Shown here: positions 1-10,409 of the stretch, in pieces | How the letters are laid out: the number at the start of each line of letters is the position of its first letter | How positions within the stretch are numbered: position 1 is the first letter of the stretch | Source: Karstenula rhodostoma CBS 690.94 | Taxonomy: Eukaryota > Ascomycota > Dothideomycetes > Pleosporales > Didymosphaeriaceae | Length of the DNA stretch: 64,000 nt | Assembly (NCBI GenBank): GCA_010093485.1 | Contig: MU001492.1 | Span: 2,527,122 to 2,591,121 of the forward strand | Direction of reading: 5' to 3' | The notes under the pieces: generated by a model | The model's database searches: none | What the model was told of the DNA's origin: nothing | The model's input: only the letters and a program-made list of their open reading frames with translations | Made by a program: the position numbers and the translations under genes

Positions 1-1527
1 GCTCCTCGCGTGTCTTTGGGCGCTACGAGCGCACAATTCCCCCTCGCGAAGCTCCTACTTATATTCGGCGCTGTCTTATGGATCATCGCGCCTATTTTTG
101 ACTTCAGCACGAAAACCAAGAAGAAGACATCGAGTGTAATACATCTTGCTCGTGCGCCTTCGCTCGCATCGCCCGTGGAGGTACGACACAGAGCATGGCT
201 TACAGCGATACAGACCGTATGGGTTCCGCGACACAACTTCCTCCTCGAAGTGGCTGCTTTGAGCCTCAAGATTTTGAAACTCAGCACCCGCAAGCTCATC
301 GGTTGGCCTCACTATGCCTCCCTCTCTGGTACAACTAAAGAGCAGGAAGCTGCAAGAATCAAGGCCTGGAGTATTGCACTGGATGCACAGTTGACGGGTG
401 GTGACGCTGAGATCAGCAAGAGCCGGTTGGTGTTGACCTTGATGGCCTCTGGCACATTACCGGACACGCCCGCGCGACTCATGTTGAAGTCCTTGCATAT
501 ACGCGTACTTTTGTGGGAGCTTGCTAATGCCGGCCACGGCCTTTCCTGGATCATGGGTCATCTGAGCGCTAAATTGGCCCGACGTTACTGGAACATGGCT
601 CGAAGCGAACACCGCATTGCCACCAATCTTGCTCCAAAACCAGACAGCGAAGAAGAGCCACTCCCGGACCACCTAGCCGCACTGTTGGAAAAAGATTGCG
701 ATGAAGCTTTCAGCTTTCCAATCGTTCAGCGCGCGTACAACTTGGCTTGGAACCGTCCTGTCGCAGAACAAATGATTGCCGACCCTTGCATGGACGGGGT
801 TGTCGGAGACTTTGCCATCTCATCTCCATTGGATGCACTGGCAGCATGGTACTCCAGCTTCCTGCTGAAGCAAACGCTGGCCGACTCCCTTGACGACGGA
901 AAGACTGCTGAGTCAATCAGTGATGCACTAAGTGTGGCTGCCCGAATTGCTCCCCCGAATTCCCAAGCGCATCTGCGTGCACTCGTCGCGAAAGCTGTAG
1001 TACTTGAAGATGACAGGGCGACTCACATCGCGACCGCTTTTGCTGCACTCCCGACTCCTTCATCGACTGCGTCATCTTCCGGGACAAAGCTGATAAACCT
1101 GGTGTCTGGAGCTCCAGCCGCAATTGACGTTCGGAAAGCACTCACTCTGGCGAAATGCCTCACGCTGGTGGACTCTTCCAATAAAGAGGCTCGCCGCCAA
1201 GCTATCTTCGTCGTCAACAACACGCATCTTACCGAGGTTACAACAACGCTCCTCAGTTTTGTTGCAGGCCATAAAATTTTCGAACGATTCATCCGAGACC
1301 CCACACTCCAGGCTGAGACAACCCACGGCCTTGAGCGTCTCGCTGGCTCACTTCGCATGTGGGTGGGCCGTGAAACGGGTCGTCGAAGCGGTCTTGATGA
1401 TAAGATTCGTGGGCGCATCGTGAAGCGTTGCCTAGCCGCGAGCAAAATGCTCGTTGGTCTAGCTGATCGGGAAGACTTCGATCCCGGATACTTTAGCTCC
1501 AGTGTCAAGGATGATGACATCTCTTGA
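1..1527 (+). CDS. srbA: SREBP-type membrane-bound transcription factor, C-terminal part (5' truncated by window)
   Basis: The frame is open from base 1, so the start codon and the DNA-binding half lie outside the window; the stop is TGA at 1525-1527. Visible from about residue 12 is a hydrophobic segment (LLLIFGAVLWIIAPIF) that fits a membrane span, followed by a long soluble region with the stretch AWLTAIQTVWVPRHNFLLE and the downstream LTGGDAEIS / LVLTLMASGTLPDTPARLML pattern. I recognise this as the fungal SREBP C-terminal domain (DUF2014). Family knowledge: fungal SREBPs are ER/Golgi-membrane bHLH factors released by cleavage under low oxygen or low sterol to drive ergosterol and hypoxia genes. 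The assignment rests on remembered family sequence, not on a search, and the bHLH domain cannot be seen here. Confidence 0.72.
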   Translation, partial: APRVSLGATSAQFPLAKLLLIFGAVLWIIAPIFDFSTKTKKKTSSVIHLARAPSLASPVEVRHRAWLTAIQTVWVPRHNFLLEVAALSLKILKLSTRKLIGWPHYASLSGTTKEQEAARIKAWSIALDAQLTGGDAEISKSRLVLTLMASGTLPDTPARLMLKSLHIRVLLWELANAGHGLSWIMGHLSAKLARRYWNMARSEHRIATNLAPKPDSEEEPLPDHLAALLEKDCDEAFSFPIVQRAYNLAWNRPVAEQMIADPCMDGVVGDFAISSPLDALAAWYSSFLLKQTLADSLDDGKTAESISDALSVAARIAPPNSQAHLRALVAKAVVLEDDRATHIATAFAALPTPSSTASSSGTKLINLVSGAPAAIDVRKALTLAKCLTLVDSSNKEARRQAIFVVNNTHLTEVTTTLLSFVAGHKIFERFIRDPTLQAETTHGLERLAGSLRMWVGRETGRRSGLDDKIRGRIVKRCLAASKMLVGLADREDFDPGYFSSSVKDDDIS

Positions 1528-2143
1528 TACTTTCCTGTAATAGTTCGCTTTTGTCATTTTGCGGGTCAATCATGCGATAACCTCTGGAGTTGGTCTTTCG
1601 ATGTACGTGGAGCATATTCACAGCACGTTTACGGCGTTGATATCGGGTCTGTCACGGCCATGTTGTTTGGCAGAGATCATGCTATGAAAGATTTACGGCA
1701 GCAAATGCCGCACTACCTACACACTATTCTTATACCTTGTTCAATCGCACTAAGAGGAGATTCGCGTTCGAAGTATTGGACTGGCAGGATTGCCATTGTT
1801 GTTAGCCACTGATACCATGATTGTATGCTATAGAATTGGGTTGTTAGCCTCTACGAAATTCATCTATGTCTTGCACCAACTTGAATGACTACATGGCCTA
1901 TATAATACGACGGTGTTACTTCATGTTTGACCATAATACAGTGCGACATGACGTTAGATGACCGCGACTCGTGTGGGGGTCCGACTTCCGTTATCGATAC
2001 CATAGGGCTGTGATGCCTCGGCTTCGGGAACTGATTTCCCCACACTCCAGCAACGACGGGATGCGCAAGGTATATCACCACCGCGTCCTCTCTGCGATGA
2101 ATATGATTCGGTGACGAAAGGCGATTCTTGTTCAACCTTCGCA
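1528..2143. other. Intergenic region, no gene seen
   Basis: About 0.6 kb between the SREBP gene and the HAD hydrolase gene. It is relatively AT-rich with stops in all frames. It should contain the SREBP 3' UTR and the hydrolase promoter. I see no RNA gene or repeat in it. Confidence 0.6.
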
Positions 2144-3080
2144 ATGGCTCCTCCCAAGGCTATACTATTCGATGTCGGCGGCGTAGTGGTAGGTTCTCTT
2201 CCCCCTTCACCAAGACAGCACAGCATCACTCTCGCGAGCCTGCACACAGGGCTAACCGCCCCAGGTGCTCTCCCCCTTCCAAGCGATCCTCGACTACGAA
2301 ATCGAAAACCGCATCCCGCTCGGCTACATCAACCACGCGATCCAGCGCGGGCCGCCCGACACCGGGGCATGGCAGCTCATCGAGCGCGGGGCTCAACCCC
2401 TCGACGACGCATGGTTCGCAGCCTTCCAAGCGCAGCTCTCACAACCAGACGTCTGGCGCGCCTACTGGGTCCGCTGGAGCGCGCGCGGCGGCGGCCACGC
2501 CGACACGGGCACCACCAGCGCGCTCGGCGACCACGTGCCCCCCGTGCCGGACGTGGCGGCTAAGACGCTCTTCTGGCGCATGATGCGGTACTCGCGGCGG
2601 CCGGACCCGTGCATGTATCCTGCGCTGAAGCGGCTGCGCGAGGAGGGGCGGGGGAAGTGGATCGTGGGCGCGCTGTCGAATACGGTACATTTCCCGACGG
2701 GGATCCTGGACGATGAGGGCGTCGTGTTCGATAAGAGTATCCTGTTTCCTGAGATGCCTGAGTATGAGGGTGATTCGACGGACGTGGCGGACTGGTTTGA
2801 TATTTACCTTAGCAGTGCGCATATCGGGGTGCGCAAGCCGGATCCCGAGGCGTATAGGTTGAGTGTGCGGGAGCTGTCGAGGGTCGCCGAGGCGAAGGGG
2901 CTGGGGAAGGTGGAGCCCGGGGATGTGCTGTTTTTGGATGATATTGGGGTGAATTTGAAGTTTGCGAGGGAGGTGGGGTTGCGGACTATTAAGGTGGATT
3001 TGGGGGGGACGAGGGAGGCGGTGGGGATGTTGGAGAGGGAGGTCGGGGTGAAGTTGGTGGAGGGGAGGAGTAGGCTGTGA
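2144..3080 (+). CDS. HAD-superfamily hydrolase, subfamily IA (epoxide-hydrolase N-domain-like phosphatase)
   Basis: Two exons: 2144-2188 and 2265-3080. The intron (76 nt) starts GTAGGT and ends CCAG, phase 0. The 286-residue product begins MAPPKAILFDVGGVV, which is HAD motif I with the nucleophile Asp at residue 10. Motif III is seen as HIGVRKPDPEAY (Lys) and motif IV as VLFLDDIGVN (paired Asp). An all-helical cap region lies between motifs I and II. This matches the HAD-like phosphatases related to the N-terminal half of soluble epoxide hydrolase and to ACAD10. Such proteins dephosphorylate small phosphorylated metabolites; the substrate cannot be told from sequence. The gene is intact and soluble, with no signal peptide. 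It converges on the minus-strand gene at 3525. Confidence 0.85.
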
Positions 3081-3524
3081 GGTGCAGGTGGGTTCGTGGT
3101 TCTGGCTGAACAGTGTTTTGAATGCTGGCTGTTGGCCTCTGTTGATCGTGAACAGGGGGTTGCTCGAGATTCACGTGTTTCGCAGAGTACATTAGCAGCG
3201 ACGCAATTGCGGCAAGCTTGGTTTTCTCTGGCGAGCGAGTTGGCGGAGTCGGAAAGCTGAAAGCTGAAAGCTGTTATAGGACGGTGGTGAAGCATGCTTC
3301 AATTCTCCCACCTTTGCCGTGATACCTCCCGGTGTCCCGAGGACTAAAACTTAATTTGACGGTGAGACTACGCTGCACGCGTTTCATGGTCAGATATCTC
3401 GCCATGTTCCAAAAGATTCCTCCCATCCTTGCACCTGTCCAACCCCTGCATCCTGAACAACACGTCCTGCAGCTATCTACATCCAACGCACCACCGCCGC
3501 CCACCAAGCTCACCCACACCTCAA
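3081..3524. other. Convergent 3' intergenic region
   Basis: About 440 bp between two tail-to-tail genes. No supportable coding sequence or RNA gene. It presumably carries both 3' UTRs and polyadenylation signals. Confidence 0.55.
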
Positions 3525-4340
3525 CTAAAACCCCCAATACGCCCTTTCCGCCCGCGCCGCCTCCTGCCCAATCTTTCTCGCCTCCTCATTCCACCTCCGA
3601 CTCGCCGTCGCCCTCGTCCGCGGCCTCTGCTTATACCCCCCGTTCCGATACGACCCATCTCCCACATACTCAAACTCAATCTCCCTGCCCCTTTTCTCAG
3701 GCACATCGAATCGATCCAGCCAGCGATTCAGATGCGCGCGGCTGTCGCGCGCGCCCGCCGTGTACGACAGGATGATCCTGATCTGGCGCTTCGGCACGGT
3801 GGTGGCGCGTTCTTCGCCCCAGCCGGGCCGCGTGCTGATGCGTGCGAGCTGCGCGGCGGAGAGGCGGTTCAGGAAGGTGACGACGTGGGCGAAGTTGTGG
3901 TTGCGGACTGTGGTGGTGATGACGGGGGCGTGGAAGAGGACGGCGTCGAGGAATTCTTCGCAGAGCTGGGCGTTTACGCCTACGAGGCCGCAGCGGGTGG
4001 CGAGGTTGCGGGAGCTGGATTTCAGGGTTGTGGAGGAGTCTTGGCTTAGGATGTGTTTGTAGATTTCGTCGCGGAGTTCGCGGGGGAGCGCGAGGAAAGG
4101 GGGTAGGGGATGGGTAGGGGTGGAATCAGTGGGGTTTGTGGTAGGTGATGTGGTCTCCTTGCTCTTGGATGTTGATTTGTGTTTTTTATTGGATTCCACT
4201 TCGTCTTTGACGGCTTTGCGGCTGCGCTTCCTGGGGACTGGGGCGTCGTCGGTCGTGTTTTCGGGTATGGCCTTGGTGGTTTGCTCGACCGGCGTCGCAG
4301 AGGGCTGTAGACGCTTCGAGCGTCTTAGTTCTGGAGCCAT
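3525..4340 (-). CDS. Hypothetical 2EXR/F-box-like protein with basic N-terminus
   Basis: A single-exon frame of 271 residues. The first 75 residues are basic and Ser/Thr-rich (RRSKRLQP, PRKRSRKAVKDEVE), like a nuclear-localised tail. From about residue 80 it carries FLALPRELRDEIYKHIL, the opening helix typical of the 2EXR / F-box-like proteins abundant in Pleosporales. Those are usually uncharacterised, and a role in ubiquitin-ligase adaptors is only inferred from the F-box resemblance. The rest has no motif I can name. It starts 511 bp from the divergently transcribed GFA-family gene, so the two may share a promoter region. Confidence 0.7.
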   Translation of the reverse strand: MAPELRRSKRLQPSATPVEQTTKAIPENTTDDAPVPRKRSRKAVKDEVESNKKHKSTSKSKETTSPTTNPTDSTPTHPLPPFLALPRELRDEIYKHILSQDSSTTLKSSSRNLATRCGLVGVNAQLCEEFLDAVLFHAPVITTTVRNHNFAHVVTFLNRLSAAQLARISTRPGWGEERATTVPKRQIRIILSYTAGARDSRAHLNRWLDRFDVPEKRGREIEFEYVGDGSYRNGGYKQRPRTRATASRRWNEEARKIGQEAARAERAYWGF

Positions 4341-4851
4341 CTTGGATATTGCGCAACGGTATTGATATGCTCCGATTCAACGACCATCGTGAAGATATAC
4401 CCCCCTAACGCCAAGAAGGCACGGACAATCATTCAGGCAACCGTGGCGCTAATACCTAAGACGCTTTGCCGTACTACTCGGACGACACACTGCTACAAGG
4501 CTCCAAATTGACATTGAGGTTATACATGCCACTGCGCATGCATTCCATTTGTGGCTTGTGATCATACTATAGGGATGATGGAGGTCATATCGCTCCAGGC
4601 CGTGGCCAGGGCAAAGAAGTAAGACAAGCCTCGAGCGCGCGCAACATAGGACACACTATCGGATAGCTCCGAGTCAGTCAAAGACGTGGAAAAGCGATCC
4701 ATGTGCCGTTGTCTTCAACATGCCGTTTCGGCAAAATGATGTCATCCGCACTAACAGCAGCTTGTCTTGTGGCGCTGTGAATGCCTGGAGACGCGGAGTC
4801 ACCCATAAACACAAACCCAGGAAAACATAGCACGCCAACCTTACCCCCACC
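4341..4851. promoter_or_regulatory. Divergent promoter region between 2EXR-like and GFA-family genes
   Basis: A 511-bp gap between two outward-facing start codons. It must contain both promoters. No motif stands out beyond ordinary pyrimidine-rich and AT-rich patches. The call rests on gene orientation alone. Confidence 0.5.
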
Positions 4852-5685
4852 ATGTCGAAGTCAAAGCCCTTTCCCGCTATCCACGGCGGCTGCTTCTGCG
4901 CCTCCACGCGGTATCGCTTAGAAACCGCGCCCTTGTTCTGCTATGCGTGCCACTGCCAAGACTGCAACAAGCACACAGGCTCCGTCTTCGCGTGCTTCAC
5001 GACCATAGAAACAGAGTTCATCACGTCCATCGGGAAAGCACCGCCCAAGATCACGACTCTCGTGCGACCAAATGGCACCACCCGGCATCTCGCTACTTGC
5101 GGCACGTGCAGCACGCGGCTCTGGGCTAGCGGCGATCGGTCGACAGTCATCGCGGATATCAACACGGGCACGCTGGATCTGCCGGAACTCATGGAGCCCG
5201 ATTTGCACGAGTACATCGAGAGCAAGATCTCGTGGGTTCTGCTTCCCGAGGGCACGAAGACATGCAAAGGCCCGTTCGACTACAGGGACTGGTGGCCGAA
5301 GAACAGTCTGAGGAGGCTGGATGCTGCGATCCAGAGAGCGCAGGAGAGAAAGAAGCTGCAGGCGAAGGTTGCGCAGGCTGAAAGTTTGGAGGTGGAAGAG
5401 GAGAAGGAGGCGGATAAGACGCCTACCGCGCAGACGCCGGATGAGAAAGATGACGTCGCCGAGGATGATGAGGAGTTCGAGAGGAGGTATCTCGAGACTG
5501 AGAAGGCGCTGCAGGAGAGGCTGGAGCAATTGAGTCTGAGGCTCGAGGTGCATGAGAAGGCCCAAGAGGACGATTTGCGCCCTGTCGTTGTTCAGGCTGC
5601 AAAGGAGCCGGCGCAGGAGCCGGCGAGTAAAGCACCGACAGCGGATCCAAAACAAGTGCCTGCTGCGACTGTCCCTGAGAGTTGA
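4852..5685 (+). CDS. GFA/CENP-V-fold zinc protein with long acidic coiled-coil tail
   Basis: A single exon of 277 residues. The N-terminal 130 residues form a GFA (glutathione-dependent formaldehyde-activating enzyme-like) zinc domain. The zinc ligands visible are GGCFCAS near residue 15, CHCQDC near residue 35, and TCGTCSTRLW near residue 85. Family knowledge: the fold binds zinc, and members are often annotated as S-hydroxymethylglutathione synthases, but the activity is unproven for most fungal copies. After about residue 165 there is a highly charged region (EVEEEKEADK, EDDEEFERRYLE, QERLEQLSLRLEVHEK) predicted to form a coiled coil, and then an Ala/Pro-rich end. Fungal GFA proteins are commonly only 130-200 residues, so the tail is an add-on that may mediate protein contacts. 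The start is the first ATG, giving a domain beginning close to the N-terminus. Confidence 0.85.
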   Translation: MSKSKPFPAIHGGCFCASTRYRLETAPLFCYACHCQDCNKHTGSVFACFTTIETEFITSIGKAPPKITTLVRPNGTTRHLATCGTCSTRLWASGDRSTVIADINTGTLDLPELMEPDLHEYIESKISWVLLPEGTKTCKGPFDYRDWWPKNSLRRLDAAIQRAQERKKLQAKVAQAESLEVEEEKEADKTPTAQTPDEKDDVAEDDEEFERRYLETEKALQERLEQLSLRLEVHEKAQEDDLRPVVVQAAKEPAQEPASKAPTADPKQVPAATVPES

Positions 5686-5954
5686 TTTACGTTGGGCTGA
5701 TACTATACACGGTTTCTGTAAGAAGAAGTTTGGCAGCGGGCCGGTGTGGATATGCCCGAGGTTGGGGAATTACGCAAATGTACGATGTCATGAATTTGGT
5801 TGTGCAAGTTGGCTGTCATACCACGACTCATCTTGTGCAAACCCCTGAGGTCTCAATGTTATCCAGATATTGATATGATGTGAGTGATGTGCTACATGCA
5901 TCGTATATTGTACATGACCCTCCTTCTACCATGCTCCCAGGCGCACCACGAAGT

Positions 5955-8419
5955 CTAAAAATTCATCCCATTGAACGGTATATCGCCGTACATGGTTCCA
6001 CCCTGGGGCATCCAGCCTCCGTAGTTATCGTTGATGTCGTCCCACAAGTACAAGTCACCGTTTTGGAAGGCCGCCGAGAAGTCGGTCATATCCGGACCTG
6101 TGTACACCTGGTCATTGAGCCCTGGTGTCTGCGTTCCGCTCGTAGCAGGATATCGAAATGCTGAAGGTTGCCAATTTCCCACAGGAATCTGGGTGCCGCC
6201 TAGCACGTAATCGAGCCCTTGGGTTCGAGGGACTTGGGGCTGTTTTGGGAGCGTGGAAGATGCGTTTAGGGGATTTGGTGTCGGCAGCTGTTGCGCTTGA
6301 GATGTGTATTCCGGCAGCATATCATTGGACGTGCTAGATGTGTTTGCATCTGTCATGACTTGGGCTTTCTTGCTGCGCTTCAGGTGCCCGCCATTGCGTC
6401 TCCACTCTTGATGTTCATCGTGCCATGTCTTGAGCTTTTCTTTGATCACGAACCGCCAGTGTCCGGGGATCCTGCATTTCTGCGTGCCTTCAGCTTCTGC
6501 TGTTATTCTAATTACCGAATCGAGGTAGTAGTCTATTTTGAGGCTCTTGGAATCGATGACACCACCCATGCCTTCGGCATCTGTTCCAATGGCGTAATCC
6601 ACTTTTAGAAGTGCAACGAGGGCAAAACAGGCGCGAACAAAGAGAATACCTGCGGACTTTTGCAGCTTAGATACCGACATCTGGAGGAAGCAGTCAAGGA
6701 TGGAATGCGCAGAGCCGATACACATGATAGTCGCATTGATCTGGAGTGAGGAGCGGGAAAGAAGGCTCTCCGGCTGAATGCAGGCATCGTCGTCCAAGGC
6801 TGGAAGGGTCATGTGCCGATTCCGGAATTCTGGGGCGTCGTACTCTATGTGGAGTTAGACATTTGCGAAGAAGAAGTCGTTGAGAGATGACAATACTTAC
6901 TGCCTCCATCCATGGCAAACTCCCACATTGACATCATGTTCTGATGATATTCCATCAAAAGAGTCACTGAATGGTGGTTAGATTGCTCCGTGGTCCGGGA
7001 TTAGGTGATGCTTACTCGTCATAACCTCGTCCGGCACGGCCTTTCTCCACTCCTGCATCCGCCGCTCGAAGACCTTCAAAATGGCTTGCAAGCGCAACTC
7101 TGATAAAGTAAAGCTGGTAGAAACATCGTCAAAGCCAAATGCTGTGTAAGCTTCGTCGGCAATGCGCTGCAATCTCAGCCACGCAATTAATGTCTTGTCC
7201 TGGTTCCTCGGACTTTTGAAGAGTAGAGCTTCACACTCGCCCATCCAAGCATTATATAACAGAATGTTTGGTCTTCGAAATCGCATCGACAAACTGCAAA
7301 CAGGTTAGATACTGGTAGATGAGTGTGTGCGTAGGGACGACTGACCCGGCTATGATTGTATACAACGAAAGAATAGTTCGGCAATGTTCCAAAAGCTCAT
7401 CGGCAGAAGAGATGCGCTGTAGTGATCTGATTGCTCGCTTTGGTAGCTGCTCGTGCGTCCTTGGTTTGGACGCCAATCCAAGCTCCAGCGCCATGCTGGC
7501 CGCTAGATTTGTGTATTGGTAAATTTGCATCTGCCCCGGGTTATTTGGGGGCGTGTAGTAAGCAACTGATACGAAGAGCGCTTGGACGTGTTGTAGGGAT
7601 TTTTCTCCATTAACGAACAGTGACCTTGCGTAGAAGTAGATGAGCTCTTCATGTAGCTTGTTAGACAGATCAGATCCCAGACTCTGGCTTGCTGCCGCCA
7701 TGACTGCGTGAAAAAGCGCCGGTTTCTTAGACCTGAGGTCATCTGCTGTTACGTCTTTTGCGATCGTGATCCCGGGATAGTCCACGAATAGCTCTTCCCG
7801 GTAAAGTTTGAGTAGGTTCTCCGCCAATTCTATGGATATCACACCACGGTCAATAATGTCATTGTCAGTCGTCAATAAGTCGTGCCGTGTCTCGCTTCTA
7901 GGAATGTTCTGGCGTGGTGGCCATGGCTCGTTGGATTTCAACGGTTCTTTGGCGGTGGAAATTTCTTGACTCTGCGAATAACCTGAGAACTTTCTTTCTG
8001 GAGCCTCTGTAGGCTCGGGCTCGGGCTCGGGCTCGTCTTCGTCCATGGACTCGTCATGATCGTCTTCTTCGACAGGTGAAATCATTGAATTAGGTTTTAG
8101 CAGAGCAGTGACTAGACATGAAAGTCAAAGAAGCTCTTTAAAAAGTGAAGATGTATCGGGTATCAAAATGCTTACGATGCTTCAGTTCCTTCTCCAGCTC
8201 TGCGACGCGCACATCTGTTCTCTTCCGTTGCCGTCGTTTGGCTGGAGGCGCGAAGACACAATGGCGTCCCACTTTTGCGCATCGCTCACATTGCGATGAT
8301 GACGATGAGTTCGGATTAACTAGGCATCGCACCTTCGAAACTCGACAAGCTTCGCATGCTCGGTTGAGTTGGGTTTCGCCGCTTTTCTTCACCCCTGCAT
8401 CCGTTGGAGATGGCGACAT
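5955..8419 (-). CDS. Zn2Cys6 transcription factor with fungal middle-homology region
   Basis: Five exons on the minus strand: 8419-8176, 8111-7346, 7293-7016, 6966-6901 and 6844-5955. The introns are 49-64 nt and the sum is exactly 748 codons (747 residues). The zinc cluster is in exon 1 as ACEACRVSKVRC followed by CERCAKVGRHCVF, giving all six cysteines, then a basic linker (PPAKRRQRKR) and a short coiled coil (VAELEKELKHR). Exon 2 carries an acidic stretch (DEDEPEPEPEPTE) and the start of the regulatory domain (LAENLLKLYREELFVDYPGI), characteristic of the War1/Leu3 group. The C-terminal 150 residues are Gln/Pro/Asn-rich, a likely activation domain. It is a nuclear DNA-binding regulator; targets cannot be inferred from the neighbours. 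Splice sites were placed by eye. Confidence 0.86.
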
Positions 8420-9397
8420 GTTTTGATGGATACGGCACTCTCGACAACTAATCAGGCCTCCAGAGACACTGACGGTGGATTACAAAGTGTACGACCAGCT
8501 ACACGCTTACATGGATGCGAACAGCTGGTCGATACTAAGAGCAGGAGTAGGTCGCACTTGGCTCTCTCTGGCACGGCCGTACTCCTGTGGCCTATGGACA
8601 GTGATGCTCTTCTGCTGGTAGTATGCGCAATCAAAACTTTTCGTGAGCGGTCTGTCGTGTGCAGCTACCAAGATTGAGGCTGTTAGGCCAGCTCGGTGTT
8701 GTAGGCAAGCGAAAAGGGACTCTCCAAATCGTGGTAAATTAATGATAGTTGGTACTCAGGCCACGAGGCAATCTGGGTGCGTTGAGCTGGGTGGATGTCG
8801 TCAATTGTTGCTGCCTTCGGGATCATGTGCTGACTCAATGAGTGCGGGATGTTTCCAGGGGGGCATACACTATACCTATAAAGCTTAGCGTTTGCGCTGA
8901 CAGATCAGATGCCACTTGCGGCGGTCTTCGATTCCGAACGCCGATTCCGATTGTGCTGTTGTCTTTTTGTACCTCGTGTGAAAGTGTCCGAATTCACCCT
9001 CCCCTATGTCCTGGGAAATCGCCAAAAATCGCATCGTGGCAGCGGTGCCATGGAGCTTGTTATATAGCCGATCCTAGGATGCAGCATAAGCGCGCATATA
9101 TGGAGGTGGACCCATTCGGGTTTTGCGGCTTGTGGCATCATAATGAGTTTTCCGAAGGATGCGTTGAGCTCTTGTTGTTCTCGTATCGACAATGACATCA
9201 TGAGTTGACGCTCTCAGACAAGGTGCGAATATCAATACAGTAGTATTAGAATAACAGCTGAAATATGGGGGCTGTCTACAGCGCTCCTCAAGTATACATA
9301 CTTTCTATGGCGCAATTGTTGGTTCCAAGCACGTACGAGCTTACAGTCAACACAGGCAAGCATTACCCGCGACATTCTTCCAGAATCACATGATGCG
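8420..9397. other. Intergenic region upstream of Zn2Cys6 gene
   Basis: About 1 kb with only short, interrupted frames. It should hold the promoter of the minus-strand regulator. I see no RNA gene or repeat. Confidence 0.5.
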
Positions 9398-9776
9398 CTA
9401 GGTTCCAAAGACAACAATTTGCGCGTCAACACGAAGACGGGACCCAGTCGGATTGATATAACCTTTGGAAGCGACCCTCATCATCCTACCCTTTCGCAGC
9501 CTCAAGCCCAGCACACCAATAATTCCGGCTTTGTTGGGCTTGGGAGCTTTGGTGTCTGGGTCGTCGGTTGTCACGTTGAGCGGCTGGCGGAAGTAGGCTA
9601 TGGCGGTGAAGTTTGCGGGGGGCGTGGGCGTGTCAACATTGTTCCTGTTCTTCGGGATGTAGGTTGCGAGGTAGATGTTGTGGGCTTTTGCAGCTGCTAG
9701 GTCGGTGGTTGCGGGAAGGGAAGAGCTGGGTGAGCGAGGGTGAGGCAGGACTGTGCGCCTAGGAGGAGCGCATGGT
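9398..9776 (-). other. Unassigned open frame without start codon (possible last exon or gene remnant)
   Basis: The minus strand is open for about 126 codons between an upstream TGA and a TAG at 9400-9398, but has no usable ATG near its 5' end. The translation reads like protein rather than shadow (AAAKAHNIYLATYIPKN, NFTAIAYFRQPLNVTTDD, KAGIIGVLGLRLRKG), and most codons end in C or G. It could be the last exon of a gene whose 5' exon lies upstream, joined at a CTAG acceptor near 9760, or a decayed gene. I recognise no domain. Confidence 0.3.
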
Positions 9777-10409
9777 CAGAAGCCGCATGATTGTGAACTT
9801 GGGATGAGTCAATATCTTGTGACCCTCAGCGGTACGTGATGCGTCCTGATCGACATTCTTGCAGCCATTCATACACTACCGAGTGCGGTGGTATCAGGTT
9901 CGTAGAGCTACGACTGCCGGGTTGGCATTTATTCGACAATCATTGATCATTTAGTCCGAGAAGAGGAGCTGACTGTGTTATAGTTCTTCGCTGGCTCGCG
10001 TAACGTCAGATCAATCGCTTGAGGACGGTTAATCTATTCCACGTGCGCTGCAAATTTAATATGGAAGTCTAGGCACGGCTCCTAATATGTGAGCACTGTC
10101 GATGATGACGCAAAAGGCACGAGTACGAGGGCAACATTTGATACTGTACAAGTGCTGCAGGGGCACGCGAAGAGGACAGAGTACACAAAGTAGTATTAGG
10201 TAAGGTATCCTTTCCGTCGAGCGTTTACCCAGCAGGGGGTTCATTGTCTGCGCCGGAGCGACCGTGCCAATGAAACCACCAACCCAAAGAACCCCACGCG
10301 CAACGATTTGCATACGCAGTCCTAACATCCATAAGTTTTCCAATACGCTCGATCGGCTCGTGGCTCACAGAAAAACGCAGACCATCCACGCCGCTGAGGG
10401 AACGCCCGC
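9777..10409. other. Intergenic region, no gene seen
   Basis: About 0.63 kb with stops in every frame and no recognisable RNA gene. Nothing supportable is seen. Confidence 0.5.

Noticed and set aside
1023..1520. A 165-codon minus-strand frame opposite the SREBP gene
   Set aside because: A shadow frame; the plus strand there carries the recognised DUF2014-type sequence.
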